Source of the DNA: Thamnaconus septentrionalis
Taxonomy: Eukaryota > Chordata > Actinopteri > Tetraodontiformes > Monacanthidae
Assembly: GCA_009823395.1 (NCBI GenBank)
Contig: CM020502.1
Span: forward strand, 14,961,444 to 15,025,443
Length of the DNA: 64,000 bases
Direction of reading: 5' to 3'
Shown: in pieces, positions 23,601 through 35,602 of the stretch
How the letters are laid out: each line of letters opens with the position of its first letter
How positions within the stretch are numbered: position 1 is the first letter of the stretch
Made by a program: the position numbers and the translations under genes
The notes under the pieces: model-generated
The model's input: the letters and a program-made list of their open reading frames with translations, nothing else
What the model was told of the DNA's origin: nothing
Database searches by the model: none

Positions 23601-26150
23601 CCAACGAACGACACAAACTGGGCCTGAGCAGAAAGCTCCTGAACCAGCTGGCCAAAGAGGCGTTCAGGGACATTGGCACTCGCATCCAGGAGAGACGCCA
23701 CCTGGACCTGGTGTACAACTTCGGCTCGCACCTCACTGACGCCTACAAGCCTGGTAAGATCTGAGGTCGGCATGGAAGTCTCTTCATGGACGCCGTCTAT
23801 TGCAGCTGATGCAGTGCCACTATTGAGTAAATGCTGCAAAGCTGCGTCGTCTCAACCTTTAGCACTCAGCGACTCTTGTGTTTTACAAAACACCCCTACA
23901 ACAGTTGGTTCACTTTTTTTTTTTTTATGTTTTTTATGTTCTTAACCTCCCTTATATTCATGTTTTTCTTTATTGTGGATTCAGTAAATCCCAGGATTCT
24001 GGCTTTCTTCTAACTTTTAAAGGAAGCCTGATATTCATGGAAGTTTAGGCCACCGTCAGACAGACTTCCTTAAAGAATGGTGCCGCAAGATGGGAGTTCA
24101 CTAGGAACACGAGCCTTATTGCTCTATGCATGTTCTTCCATATATGAGAACCATTGTACGGATTGGAAAGCCAAGTGACTTTTATTGTAATTTGATTATT
24201 CACTTTTCTTAATGTATTGAAGCACTGTATATTAAGCTTTTAACAATATATTTAAAAAAAACCATAAATCAAGGCAAATATTACACACTGGACCTTTAAA
24301 TAGTTGATTGAATGCCATTTGCAGGTTCCCCACAAGGTGCTCTTTGCACCTGCTGACCTGTTAAGTTTTCAAGCCATGGCAGTGCTTTCTCATCTGGAGA
24401 AAGTGTGGTACCGTTGAGAAATTAAATAATAATGGTAACTAGTAATTTCTTGTGTTTTGTTCCGAGAAGCCTGAGTCCCTGCAGCAGCCATTTGTTAGAC
24501 AGTGATCAAGAGTGGCTGTGTAGTTATTAGTAACTTATATAATCTGTTAGAATGAAGTACATTAGTAAAAAATAAACCAAAATCAGAGCACGTTGTGTTG
24601 CCTGAGGTCGTTCTTTATTCACGTCTCCCCTTCTCTGCTTTTGCCCTTTGCCTCCTGCAGCCGAAGATCCGGCGCTGTCGGACCCCTCGCTGCTGCGGAA
24701 GCTGAAGGCCAACAGGGAAGAGTCGCTGTCTCGCTTGGAGGAGGTCATTTCCAAGTTCGCCGTCAAGCAGGACGACACGGAGGAGCAGGAGAGAAGAAAA
24801 CGACAGCAGAAAGCGGTAAGAGGACGAAGACGTTTCCCTCCGTGTCAGCTCTCGCACCTGTCGCTTTGGGGAGGGAGGGCAAGTCATTTTTGAATCAAAT
24901 TATTATGATGGACACCTGTGTTAAAATTGACATAAACCAAAAAAAAAAAAAGAGTTAAACTGCATGCTTTATTTTTTTTTCAGGGAGTAAAGTTCAAAAA
25001 TGAAAATGAAAATAAAAATGTGAACGGAGTAAATGAGGAAAAAGTGGTGTTGGAGGAGGAAGAGGAGGAGGAGGAGGAAGAGGAAGACAAATCATCAGAT
25101 CCCGACATCGAGGAGGAGATCCAAGCCAGTATCCAGCAGGCCGGTCCAGGTCAGCGGTTTGGTTTAAAAGAACTTGAGTTGTAATAACAGTCAGGTAGCG
25201 AGAGAGGACAGGAAGTCGGTGGTGTTGGAGGAGGAGATGCAGGCATCGTCCTGGCAGCTGCTAGGACAGGTCGGCCTGAAGGCGTCAAGGTGACCTCAGG
25301 GGACAGCATGTGGCTGCACTGGGAAACTCTTCCCTCTGCTCTCAACCACCTGCCTCTCCCACAGAGAAGTGAGGGCCCCCTGCTGGACACCAGCGGATTT
25401 GGATCAAACCTTTAGAGTACTGAAAAGGCCGTTTTTGTCTTTTACAGACAGGCCACCAAACCAGCAGATGAAAAAAAAAAAAAAAGTTAAAATACTCTCG
25501 GTGAAAGTCTGATGAAACATCCACAACACTTTGTTACAGACGTTAAAAGAGTTTAGTTCTCTTAGTTGGTGGATTCTTTGCTGGCCTTGTTTGACAGTGG
25601 ACTCAGTATTTTTATGGAACTGTAGCTGGGAATCAAACACCGAACCTAAGTACTCGTACGTTTCGACAACTCCAACCTTCTTCCCATGAATTATGCTTGG
25701 CTTAGGTTTCCCAAAAATAGACATGGCCACGTCGTCGTGTTTTTATAAACTTCACGCTTGCATTATTTTCCCCCCATACAGTTTGAAATTGATTTAATTT
25801 ACTCTTTTCGGCAGTTATTCACCCCTGTTTTTCCCTGACTATTGACATTGTAGATTGTCACTCAAACTGTAGAAAGCAGTGAATATTAGGAAGAAACAGG
25901 TGTGTACGTCTATTTTCCTTTCTCCGCTTCAGACGATGACGACAACGAAGAGGCCGAACACAGCGCGGGAGGCGTCGCCGATCACAAGGATGGGAGAGAG
26001 GGGGCGCCAGCGAGCGCCCACCACGGGGAGGCAGACTGGGCGAGGAACGGAGGGGAGGGGAGCGGCCGAGGATTCAGCCCGCTGTCTGTCGGAAGCAACA
26101 CGGAGAGCACGCCGCCGCCGCAGCCGTCCGACAGCCCCTCTGAAAGGAGA

Positions 26151-26187
<37 letters not shown>

Positions 26188-27627
26188 TGGCGCCGCTGGC
26201 CAATGGGAAACTGGCAGAGTCAGAAGAGAAGCCCGTCAATCCCTCCAGCCAGGGCTCGGCTGCAGCGGCGGCCAGAAGCAGAAGCAGCAGCACCAGCGTG
26301 GCAGTAGCCACCAGCGTGGCGTCCTCGGCCTCGACACCCAGAGTGAAGTCCAGCGGCACGTCGCCACCGCCCTGCCCTAAAAGCAGCCAGAAGAGGAAGA
26401 GGGAGGAGAAGGAAGAGAAGACTTCTCAGAAGCTCACCGTCATCGGCGACAGGTACACAACACTCAACCGTTGTCTGGGACTCGGAGGCATTTTAACTGG
26501 GTCTGGTCTCGGTCTGGGACTGGGCAGACTCGGGGTTTTTTGATCCAGACCAGTGGAGACTCAGCCAACACTGTAATAACACGATAATAACAGAAAAGAA
26601 TCCAGCTGCTGCTGTTTTACACTGTGTTGGTGACACCCAGAGTGACACCCAGAGTGACACCCAGAGTGACACCCAGAGTGACACCCTGAGTGACACCCAG
26701 AGTGACACCCAGAGTGACACCCAGAGTGACACCCAGAGTGACACACAGAGTGACACCCTGAGTGACACCCAGAGTGACACCCAGAGTGACACCCTGAAAC
26801 TTTTTCTCATTAGCGTGTCGCTTCGTCTCGCGCCTTTTCAATATCCGAAAGTGTAAAAAAAAATCTTCAAGTGGGCGTTTTGGCTTTAGAGAAGGAGCGG
26901 AACCCGAGCCAAGCAGGGACACAAGTACCTTCAGGTACATCAACAAAAAAAAAACACAATATGGTAGAAAAACTTGCTTATTTTTTGACAGTTGTTTCAG
27001 GAAGTGAAACTTATTTTACATTGATTCATTACACATAGAGTTAAAATATATCTATATATTAAAGCTTTTCTGTCTTGTAATTTAGATGACTGTGGTTTAT
27101 AGATAATGCAATGGCTCTCTCACCATATTGGTTCCCCCAGGGAACCAAAATGCTCATTTCAATAAAGAGCTGAAAACCGTGGGGCTTCAAAGACGCTGAT
27201 TTGGTTGCAGTGCAATCAGTTGACATCAAAGCAACATGTAGAACCCACTGTGGCCCCACCAGTCAACCAGTCTGACCACCCTGGTCTCCATTAACCCTTC
27301 TCCCTAGTAGTGAAGTGTGAATAGGCAACCAGTCGACCAACAGATGCTCACAGTAACGTCCGACTACAAACAAAACTGCAAACAAAAACTTGAGTCACGG
27401 CGTTTGGCAATTGACTGACTGGGATCACGAACAAAATATTCACTAACGCTTCACTAATAACATCTATTTGATGCATAATCAGTGCAACAAGTAATAACTG
27501 TGTTTTTGTTGTCAAAATGATGAAGCCAAGAATTCTTCTGCATAACTGCTTGAAAATTTCAACTTGCTTCTTTTGGTTAGAAAAAACTCAGTCTTCATTC
27601 ATTGTCAATATCATGTAGACATTAACC

Positions 27628-27665
<38 letters not shown>

Positions 27666-28688
27666 TCAGTGAAGTGAACATCCCTCTGGACATGGGGGTT
27701 TTCACCTGCAGCTCTCCAGAGGTGGAGTCGACGCCGGCGGAGGAGCTGGTCAGCAGCACGCAGCTGACTCCGCCTCCCAAGAAAAACAAGGTGAGCTCAA
27801 CTAGCTGCGAGCGCCACAACATGCTGGTGAACAGCCAATGGCAGCCTTTTCTGATTATTTAGAAAGACTTTGGGTGAGAAGGCCACAGTGCTGCTGTCAT
27901 ACTGAATGAAAATATAATCATGCTGTTGCGTACTCTAGGTACCGACAGGCACGTCAAAAAAGTTTTAATGTCATGAAAAAGTTAATTATTTTTTGTCAGT
28001 TTAAACTTTTATACAGATTTTATATAGATTTTATTACACATTGAGTGAAATATTTCCATATTTCCAGTTTTTATTTCTTGTAATGTTGATGATTATGGCT
28101 TATAGATAATGATAATACAGATAATTCAGCGTCTGAGAATCATTTCTCTGCACTCAATATTCATCTGGGCCTTGTTTTGCAGGAAAACACCTCTTTTTAA
28201 TTGGTCTGTTTGATATTCTAATTTTCCGAGACACTGAATTTGATTTTCTCGTTACCTGTTGGCCCTAAATCACCAAAATCACAAGAAATAAAGCTTGAAA
28301 TGTTTCACTTGTCACACACTTGTTTTGTTTTTTTTAAGTTGTTTAAAAGTAACCGCTAACGTTCTCGGTGTACAGGTACACACCACGCCATTTAACAAAA
28401 AAAAATCCCTGTGGAAAATAATGCTCAATTTAACTGCAACTAATTGAATTGAATCGATTAAATTCTTAATCGACAATTAATCAAGTGATTAATCGTTATC
28501 ATCCCTAGCGCCTGGGCTAATGTCCAGTGCCACCTAGTGGAGACAAGCAGGTTCTAGCGGAGGCGTGAACAAGCGTTTTCCTCTTCATCTGTTCTAACAC
28601 GCACACACGCACACTGTTTGTGTTGCAGGTGAACGTGGCCACCCAGTGCGACCCTCTGGAGGTCATCGTCCTCTCAGACTCTGAGTAG
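20614..28688 (+). CDS. daxx: DAXX, histone H3.3 chaperone and transcriptional co-repressor
   Basis: Ten coding exons: 20614-20793, 20885-21343, 21884-22015, 22111-22227, 23522-23753, 24661-24815, 24984-25149, 25933-26452, 27670-27790, 28629-28688, predicting 713 residues (human 740). The start is chosen at [14 protein letters not shown] because the N-terminal IIVLD SUMO-interacting motif of DAXX follows at once. Residues 61-134 are the DAXX helical bundle, with [14 protein letters not shown]. About 212-420 is the histone-binding region ([36 protein letters not shown]). Residues around 455-470 are a Glu-rich stretch. Exon 8 has 11 Gln codons (26154-26186) and Ser-rich linkers. The end, [16 protein letters not shown], is the conserved C-terminal SIM. 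DAXX works in the nucleus with ATRX to deposit H3.3 and sits in PML bodies. Its neighbours tapbp and zbtb22 match the human linkage. Confidence 0.96.
21486..21830. mobile_element. Tc1-type miniature element, copy 2 (daxx intron 2)
   Basis: It is closely similar to 17099-17456, including TTTCTACACTGCAGATACTG, ATGAGCAAGATATATG and GAAAGGTGGCTACTTTGAAG, with terminal GTGTCCAAACTTTTGCCGCC. It fills most of daxx intron 2. Confidence 0.8.
22228..23521. other. daxx intron 4
   Basis: 1.29 kb with no supported exon and no repeat I can name. Confidence 0.6.
23754..24660. other. daxx intron 5
   Basis: Mostly unassigned. TATTACACACTGGACCTTTA at about 24280-24300 is the inverse of the miniature-element end seen at 19277 and 29741, so a decayed element probably covers about 24020-24302. 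Confidence 0.5.
25404..25760 (-). mobile_element. LINE reverse transcriptase fragment in daxx intron 7
   Basis: The minus-strand frame contains [20 protein letters not shown] and [20 protein letters not shown], parallel to the LINE fragment in tapbp intron 1. It is a short, dead piece oriented against daxx. Confidence 0.75.
26630..26796. repeat. 12-bp minisatellite, 14 copies, in daxx intron 8
   Basis: Fourteen head-to-tail units of GTGACACCCAGA with only CCTG/CACAG variants. It has an open frame on both strands because the unit is a multiple of three, which is not evidence of coding. Confidence 0.97.
26797..27631. other. daxx intron 8, 3' part
   Basis: No exon. About 27060-27300 is weakly similar to the inner part of the hAT miniature elements at 30981-31190 and 52020-52335 (AATAAAGAGCTGAAAA, CAACATGTAGAAC), so a decayed copy is likely. 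Confidence 0.45.
27632..27663 (+). repeat. (GT)16 abutting the daxx exon 9 acceptor
   Basis: Sixteen GT units are followed only by CCTCAG (27664-27669) and then exon 9. The dinucleotide tract occupies the place of the polypyrimidine tract. Confidence 0.97.
27791..28628. other. daxx intron 9
   Basis: About 840 bp, AT-rich, without a recognised repeat or exon. Confidence 0.55.
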
Positions 28689-28905
28689 CGTCTCTGCCCG
28701 CCTTCATCACCACCACCACCACCAAAATATCAGGCTCAAGGAGAAATATTTTTGTGCTTCTTTGTTTCAAAGTTTATTAAAAACACTATTTTCAGGATTC
28801 AGTTGACAACTGCTTTCCTTGGGGGAACGTCGTGGTGACGAGCAGTTGTCCACAGTTGGTGACGACACTGATTTCTATTTGATTTGATTTGATTTTCCCC
28901 GCTGC

Positions 28906-28936
28906 TCTCACCACCACCACCACCACCACCACACAC
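28906..28936. repeat. (CAC)n microsatellite
   Basis: About ten CAC units running into a short CA tract, downstream of the daxx stop. Confidence 0.9.
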
Positions 28937-29527
28937 ACTGACGAGGGGAAGTTTGGCGTCGCGACTCGGAACTGGAGTGGTGCAGAGACCCAGTGCCTCC
29001 AAAACCAATCATGTTGTGTCAACATGGAGGGTTTTTTTTTTGTGTTGTTTTGTTGTTTTTTCACGGGTTGATTGGTTGAGTGGCTGCCCACTGGTGGAGG
29101 GGCGGCTCACTGACACTTTGTTTACATTTTTCCAATTTCACTTATTTCCAGGGAGACTTTTGTAATGTAGAATATTTTTACTATCGGTTATTAGGATGTT
29201 GTTTCTGTGTGTTTTTCTTTTTGTTGGTTTGAGTTTTTTTGCCAATGATTCACTGAATTAGAGAGCTCTCTGCTGCTAGCTGCTAGCTCTGCTAGCATCT
29301 GCTAATGATAAATCATGAACTGGAACGCGTTTCTGCCCCTCCAGAAGAAATGATTTTAAAGTCAACTGATTTCCATACCAACAGATCTTTGCTGTTTGAA
29401 AGCTGAGTCCTGGCCCGACAGATTAAAACCAACCCACCAACACACACACACACACACAAAAAACAGTCTATAATGTTTCTGCTCTGTGTGTTCACTTGTC
29501 TGCTGCTCATCTCATCCCTGCTTAGCT

Positions 29528-29724
<197 letters not shown>

Positions 29725-29740
29725 CTCACACCTGCTTCTA

Positions 29741-30051
29741 AAGGCCTAGTGTGTCATATTGTGGAGCATCTATTGGTTAAAAAATGATGGCAAGCAAAAA
29801 AAAAAAAAAAAACATATTGCACACAACGCGACTGTCACTTTCTGTTTGGCGAGATGTGATGTCATCGCAAGGCCACAGAATCCTGAACAGTCGCTGATCT
29901 GGTCCCAGAGGTCCAAACCAGTAGTGGAGTCACACAACTAGTTATGGGAAGAAATGATGTTTTTATCATTGTTATTAATATTTGTATTGTAACTTATTAC
30001 TTTTTCTCCCAGCAGATGCCTTACAAATGTTACACACTGCGCCTTTGCAAC
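29741..30051. mobile_element. Miniature inverted-repeat element
   Basis: Its ends AAGGCCTAGTGTGTCATATT and TGTTACACACTGCGCCTTT are inverted versions of each other. Similar termini are seen at 19277 (+) and 24302 (inverse). There is no coding content. Superfamily not assigned. Confidence 0.6.
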
Positions 30052-30980
30052 ACTAATTATGTTACATTTATCATCGCAGTTATGTTGTCGTATTATTGTC
30101 CATCATGTGTTTCTTACTCCAATGTCTGACATATTCTCAAAGCAAATCTCTTCAAATCTCAGTCTTGTGTGCCCTGAAATCCCCTCGTGAATAATTGCAA
30201 GTTTCTTTTTTTTGGGAGATTATTCGCCTTGTGCGAGGGTGTTTGTGGGAGTGAGGTCAGTTGGTCTTTGACGGACGTCGCTTGACTCTCGATAGGAAAA
30301 ACAAAACTCATAACTCAACTCAGTGCCAGATGGTACAACAGGTACAACAGTCTATAGTGTGTATATATAGAGTTCTAGAGGGATGTTGTGATGAGCTGCT
30401 GTGACCTGCTCAGACCAATGGACCAAAGTCACCCACTTCGAACTTTTTCCTTTTCATTATTTATTGAGGAAAACCTGTTGACAGAGTTAACAAATTCTTT
30501 TGTTAGTTTGTTACTTCATGTTCTTTTTCTAGTTTAAGGCATTACACACACACACACACACACTCATTTTGCCCCCTATTTTCCCAAGCACTGTTGGAAA
30601 GTGTTGCATTCAGGATCCTCTTGAGTTGTTGAATTAGGCTTTATTTCACCGCAGTGTTTCCCAGTTTGCTGCGCAGGCAGTTTGACCTGTTGAGCCTCAA
30701 CAGCCAAAGCAGAGCAGAGTGTCACTTCTTTTAAAGTGACGCTGTCTGTCAGGTTTATTTTTTAAGAGTTGTGTGCTTTTGAGAGGCTTGTTTTCTCAAA
30801 CCGTGTTATTGTTCTGACTTTTTTTTTCCCTGCAGAAGAGTGATTCATCATTTACTGTGAACTTTTTTCAATTTTGATGAAATGAAAATAAATATTTTAA
30901 TATTTTTGGCTGTCTCACCGTTGCTGATTTTTTTTTTCTTTTCAATTGAGGCAAAGGTCGTGGAGGTCATGAATATACCA

Positions 30981-31190
30981 GGCATGGGCAAACTACGGCC
31001 TGGGGGCCTTATGCAGTCCGTTGAGCTTTTTAAACCAGCCCGCCGAACTTGAAGAAATTATTTAAATGGTATGTATGTAATAAAATAGCTTCAATTCCTC
31101 CTCTTTTTTTCATTGTTTTACGAGTCATTTCAATAAAGACTTCAATACTGTCGGGCTTCTAAGACACTGATTTTGTTGGAACTTTGCTTT
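30981..31190 (+). mobile_element. Decayed hAT-type miniature element
   Basis: It starts with CCAGGCATGGGCAAACTACG and GGCCTGGGGGCC, matching the well-preserved element at 52020-52335. The right end is lost. Confidence 0.6.
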
Positions 31191-31500
31191 GGTTAAACTC
31201 AGTATGGGTGTGCAAAAACTTTTTTTTTTTCCAACTACTCTTGAGTACTATTGGAGACAGAAACTGAAGGGTTTTTTTCCAGGACATAATTTAATCATTC
31301 ATAAATATCAGACAAGTTCAGTACGATTGTTTGTTACACAAATGACTTGACAAAAATGTACACCCCAAAAACAAGAGTTAAAAAATAAAGCCGTTGTGCT
31401 GTAGGAGGTTGTAAGGTTGGGATTTCTCTGCAGAAATCCCAACCTTAAAATAAAAACAGAAAAAAAATCAGTCCTTTTTTTACCTGCATTTGACAAGTTT

Positions 31501-31710
31501 GTCCCTCGAGGGAGCGGTGGGCAGCAGTGGCACCGCAGCCAGGAATCATTGGGTGATCAAACCCCACCCCCCCAATTCAACCCCAAATACTGAGTGCCAT
31601 GCAGGGAGGCAATGGGGACTATTTTCACAGTCTTTGGTATGACCTGGCCAGGGATTGAACCCACAACCTAGCAGTCTCAGGGCAGACACTCTACCACTAG
31701 ACCAGGTAGG
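31501..31710 (-). mobile_element. Second tRNA-derived SINE family, copy 2
   Basis: On the minus strand it shows TGGTCTAGTGGTAGAGTGTC and GGTTGTGGGTTCAATCCC (A- and B-box-like) and ends near CCGCTCCCTCGAGGGA. It is a close relative of 2698-2914. Confidence 0.75.
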
Positions 31711-33295
31711 AAATACACTCATTATTTGTTGTAGTTGTTGTAGCTTGAAGTGAAGCTATTTGGACTTCTCTGTTGTGTCATTCAGTATGAAAGTGGAGGA
31801 TATTTTAGAGGGAGATTATTTTACTGTGATGTAATTATGATTGTTGTTTTGTGGATGGTGGATTATGATGTGACTGTATTGTTTCATTACGGTAAAAGAA
31901 CATTCTTACTTTCTTAGGTAAATTTCTGAAACTGGACTTCCTACCTTTTATTTGAGTACTTTTAATTTAACAGAGTATTTTTTGACACAACTATCTGTAC
32001 TTTACCTAAGTACAGGATGTGAATACTTTTGCCACCTCTGCTGTTATGACACCATTCTAAAAACTAGACGGCTGAAAGCAGCTCAGTGCTTATGAGACAG
32101 AAAAAAAAAGAAAGTATTCAAACTGGTCCCTTGCTCCATCCAGTCCCATTTCCCTGCAATCAAACATTCACAGTGTTAGTACAGCCCAGCGGGCATGGAC
32201 ACATGAGTGTATTGTTACAATACAACCGCAAAAAACAAAGCAAAAGAAAACAACAAAAGCGAGGTTACTCATGAGTGAGGTTTCTGGCAAGTCACATTTT
32301 TGGACAAACATTCTCAGTCAGATAAATCCTGCAGTTTTTTTGAAATCTCAAACCCCGACCATCCACAAAAAAAAAAAAAAAAGTCTTGGAACCATTACAA
32401 CATTCAGAACGAAGGTTACCAACGTGACTGGTTCTATGAATCCCAGATAGGGATGAAATAGAACTACTGAAGTGTTATCGTTTTTTCTTCTTCTTGAATA
32501 TCAAACGGATGTCATTTTGGCATGTGCTACATTCATTATCTCACCTCTCTAAACCACCCACCTCTTTTTAAAAAGGGTTAGTTAAACATTTTTGGAAAAT
32601 TCAAAAACTCCTTTCACAAATCACCACTCAGTGCCAACGTAACGAGAGAGGAAAAGCATGGCATACAATTTACAGCTATGAAAAATTAATTTTATTTATT
32701 TATTTTTTTTAAGTTTTGGGTTGCGGACTGTTCCAGTCATTCATGGGGAGGCACACTTGTAAACACACCGTGACACTTGAAGCAAAGACAGGACCACGAC
32801 CAGAATATAAATATAAAATATAACACTGTTAAATATACCCTCTCTTCTGCTGATGGAGTCTTACAGGTTAGGTCTTGTTTCAGTTATGCAACATATATAG
32901 CTTTCTCTATATTTTTTAGATCTATATTTACAGCGAGAGTTTGCTCGGCTTCGCGTGAGCAACACCCTCGGCTTCTGCCGCCGAGCAGAGCAGAGCTGAG
33001 CTCGTCAGTTACAGGTAGCGTTTATGTTCGTGTGTGGCTCGAACGGTCGAGTGGCAGACAGAAATGTCATGTGGAGAAGCACAGCGCCGACTGAACACCC
33101 AGGCCAGGCAGCAGCGTGGCTTCCACACGGCGGGCACGCCTCCACAAGTATGCGATTCATTTGCAAACATTCTTTGCGGTTTAGCCTTTTTTGGGGGCGG
33201 GGGGGGGGGTTCACTGAAAGCGGAGCGACTGCTTCTCTGGTGAACATCTTCACTAAAACAGAGTCATGGAGTCACATGCAAACGAAAGTAGACGG
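31711..33295. other. Gene-free stretch with one GC-rich island
   Basis: Mostly AT-rich. About 32930-33245 is distinctly GC-rich, but no conserved protein, splice-bounded exon or RNA fold was recognised. ATCCCAGATAGGGATGAAAT near 32441-32460 resembles the ends of the DIRS-like element that follows. Confidence 0.5.
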
Positions 33296-33299
33296 GTAA

Positions 33300-34800
33300 A
33301 GAGGGTCTATTTCATCCCTACTGACCGCCAGAGGTGCTTCTTCAAGCAATGGGTATCTCCATCCCGTGCATGCACGGGTTGAGTACATATGCCCACAAAG
33401 TTATGGGTGACCCCACAAATCCATAAATTCCAGTGCCATCGGACGATCTGTTCCTTTCGAATCTTCTTGCCAAACCACAAGGATTCTTTTCCTCTTCTCA
33501 CCTGCACGTTGGTCGCATGGCCGTGGCTGCACTTGGATCTGATTCGCTGCTTGCAGCCTCGCACCAGACTGGTCGGGGTTGTGGCTGTGGTTCATCCTCC
33601 AAGGGGCTTTGGCAAACTGATGGGTTTGTCTTTCTCTCACATACCTGCAAGGTATGCTCTTCAGTTCCAATGCCGGCCCGTGGCCTTTGGCTAGGTCAAG
33701 GTCACTGTCAAGGAGACCTGGCAAAGCTCTGGCACTGAACCATGAGTTGTCCGCCCTCCTGGCCAAAGGTGCCATAAAGCCAGTAATCCCTCAGCTACAA
33801 CCAGGAGGGTTCTACTTGACTTACTTCCTAGTCCCAAAGAAGGACGGGGGATTTCGGCCAATCCTGGATCTCAGGGAACTCAACAAGTTCTTGGAGACCC
33901 TGCCATTTTATATGATGACCACAGCGGAGATGCTGCACATGGCGAGTCAGCAGGAGTGATGGCTCAGAAGAGTCAACCCACTGTCGCCAATGGTACTCGT
34001 GGACAGAGGTATCCAGCCCTCTCGGCCAGGATGCTCTGGCACACGACTGGCCTCTGATCTTACCAACCCTCCTCCTTCAGGGCCACAAACTTGCTGGGCT
34101 TCAGAAGTTGTCGTTTAAGACTGCATTCCTCCTCGCTATCATCTCTGTGAGACAAGTGGGCGAGCTGCATGCCCTGTTCCTCCCCAAGGTCTTGTCTTCA
34201 TGCTATGTAACTCAACCTATTCTGCTGGCCCTATTTTTTACCATCACCTGTAGTGTGGCTCGCAGATCCTGTGCCCAGTTGGGGTACTGGAGGCTTATAT
34301 TGATGCCACTGTCGGCAGACGACAGTGTCATCCTCTTTTTGCTTGTTTTGCTTGGGTCTCTCCAAGGAGAGACTGTCCCACTGGCTTGTTGACCATCTGT
34401 CTGCTTCCCACACCATTCCATCTGGGTTGTGATGTCACTCTACAAGGAGCGTGACTGCGTCATGGGTTACTTTGAGAGGAGTGCCCCTTGACACTATCTG
34501 GGCTGCTGCATCATTCACCCTGCACCTTTTCCAGGTTCTATAGGGTAAATGTTGCTGCATCCCCTCCTATGGGCGCAGTCCTGCTCCCAGGTCATTCCGC
34601 TCCCAGTTCTTGAGGAGCGTTTGTATTCTGTGTGACTGTTGGTATGGCTCATCCAGTGCTTGAAGCTCCTCCTCTGGCGGCCCATAGGGATGAAATGGAA
34701 CAGAAGTTACAACTGTAACTAGAAATATATAGTGCTGGAAGCCCGACTGTGGCGGTCATCCAGGATTCAGAGAACCATCGTTACAGTTGTAACTTTCGTT
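33300..34800 (+). mobile_element. DIRS-like retroelement remnant (reverse transcriptase and tyrosine recombinase fragments)
   Basis: 33740-33955 (+) encodes a reverse transcriptase N-terminal part with FLVPKKDGGFRPILDLRELN, the DIRS/Ty3-like pattern. 34095-34200 encodes LSFKTAFLLAIISVRQVGEL, like the tyrosine recombinases of DIRS elements. The flanks form an inverted repeat: TTTCATCCCTACTGACCGCC at 33309 and its inverse GGCGGCCCATAGGGATGAAA near 34676-34695. Terminal inverted repeats with a recombinase in place of an integrase define DIRS elements. Most of the polymerase, RNase H and gag regions are missing and the frames are broken. Confidence 0.7.
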
Positions 34801-35602
34801 TTCCGTTCCATTCATTTTTTTTTTTTTAGTCCGTCTGACATCTTTTGTGTGTAATCTCCAAAGACTTGACGTGATCATCACCAGTGATCAGGCTCTGATT
34901 TAGACTTAGAAAGGTGAATTTGAAGGACATTTAGTTGTTTCACTTTATTTGTTTAAGGCAGGGGTGTGAAAGATTTAAAAAATGTTTACTCTTACTTTTA
35001 AGATGAGGTGGTCCAATAAATGTGTTAATCACTGGGTATTCATATTTGGCACATGTAGCACATGTTGGGACTTGTCTTTGTTTTAAACCAGGGTTACATT
35101 ACTAGATGTTTTTTAAAGCTGACATTGAGTAGCCAAAGCCTTTCAGCGCTGTGGGGTTATGTGTCACAAACAAATCAAAAACTTTCACTTAGATTTGTTT
35201 TCCCCCTATGCTCTGACCATGAATTTCATTTGTCTGATGATTTTTGTTTTCCTAATTAAATGACATAGGAGCAACCACATTATCACGCGTTCCATTTTAC
35301 ACCCGTTTGTCACGACCGATGTTTCGAACGGTCAGTCTTGAAAATTTTTTGGGTTCCTGCAAAAGCCGCAGTGACCATCGCAAAACTTCAATCTCTATGA
35401 CAGCTTGTTCGACTGAGGGGTAAAGGGTCAATCCTGATCAGGCCACTTCTCTGCAGAAGCAGGCAAAGTCTTGTAAGCACAGGAGACCTACTGGTCTCCC
35501 ACTAGTCTCTCTTGTCCTTGACATTTGTACCGAAAGACGCCGGGCGGACGCTCCGGACTTGTGAGACTCCACCTGCTGGACGGGAACCCTTTTCTGAGGT
35601 TC
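34801..35602 (-). terminator. zbtb22 3' UTR with candidate poly(A) signal
   Basis: Downstream of the zbtb22 stop on the minus strand, AATAAA is found at 34949-34944, giving a 3' UTR of roughly 650 bp. No other feature was recognised. Confidence 0.45.

Noticed and set aside
26493..26946. Long repetitive open frames (GCHS, GVTL and WVSL repeats)
   Set aside because: They are translations of the 12-bp minisatellite in daxx intron 8, open in three frames because the unit is a multiple of three.
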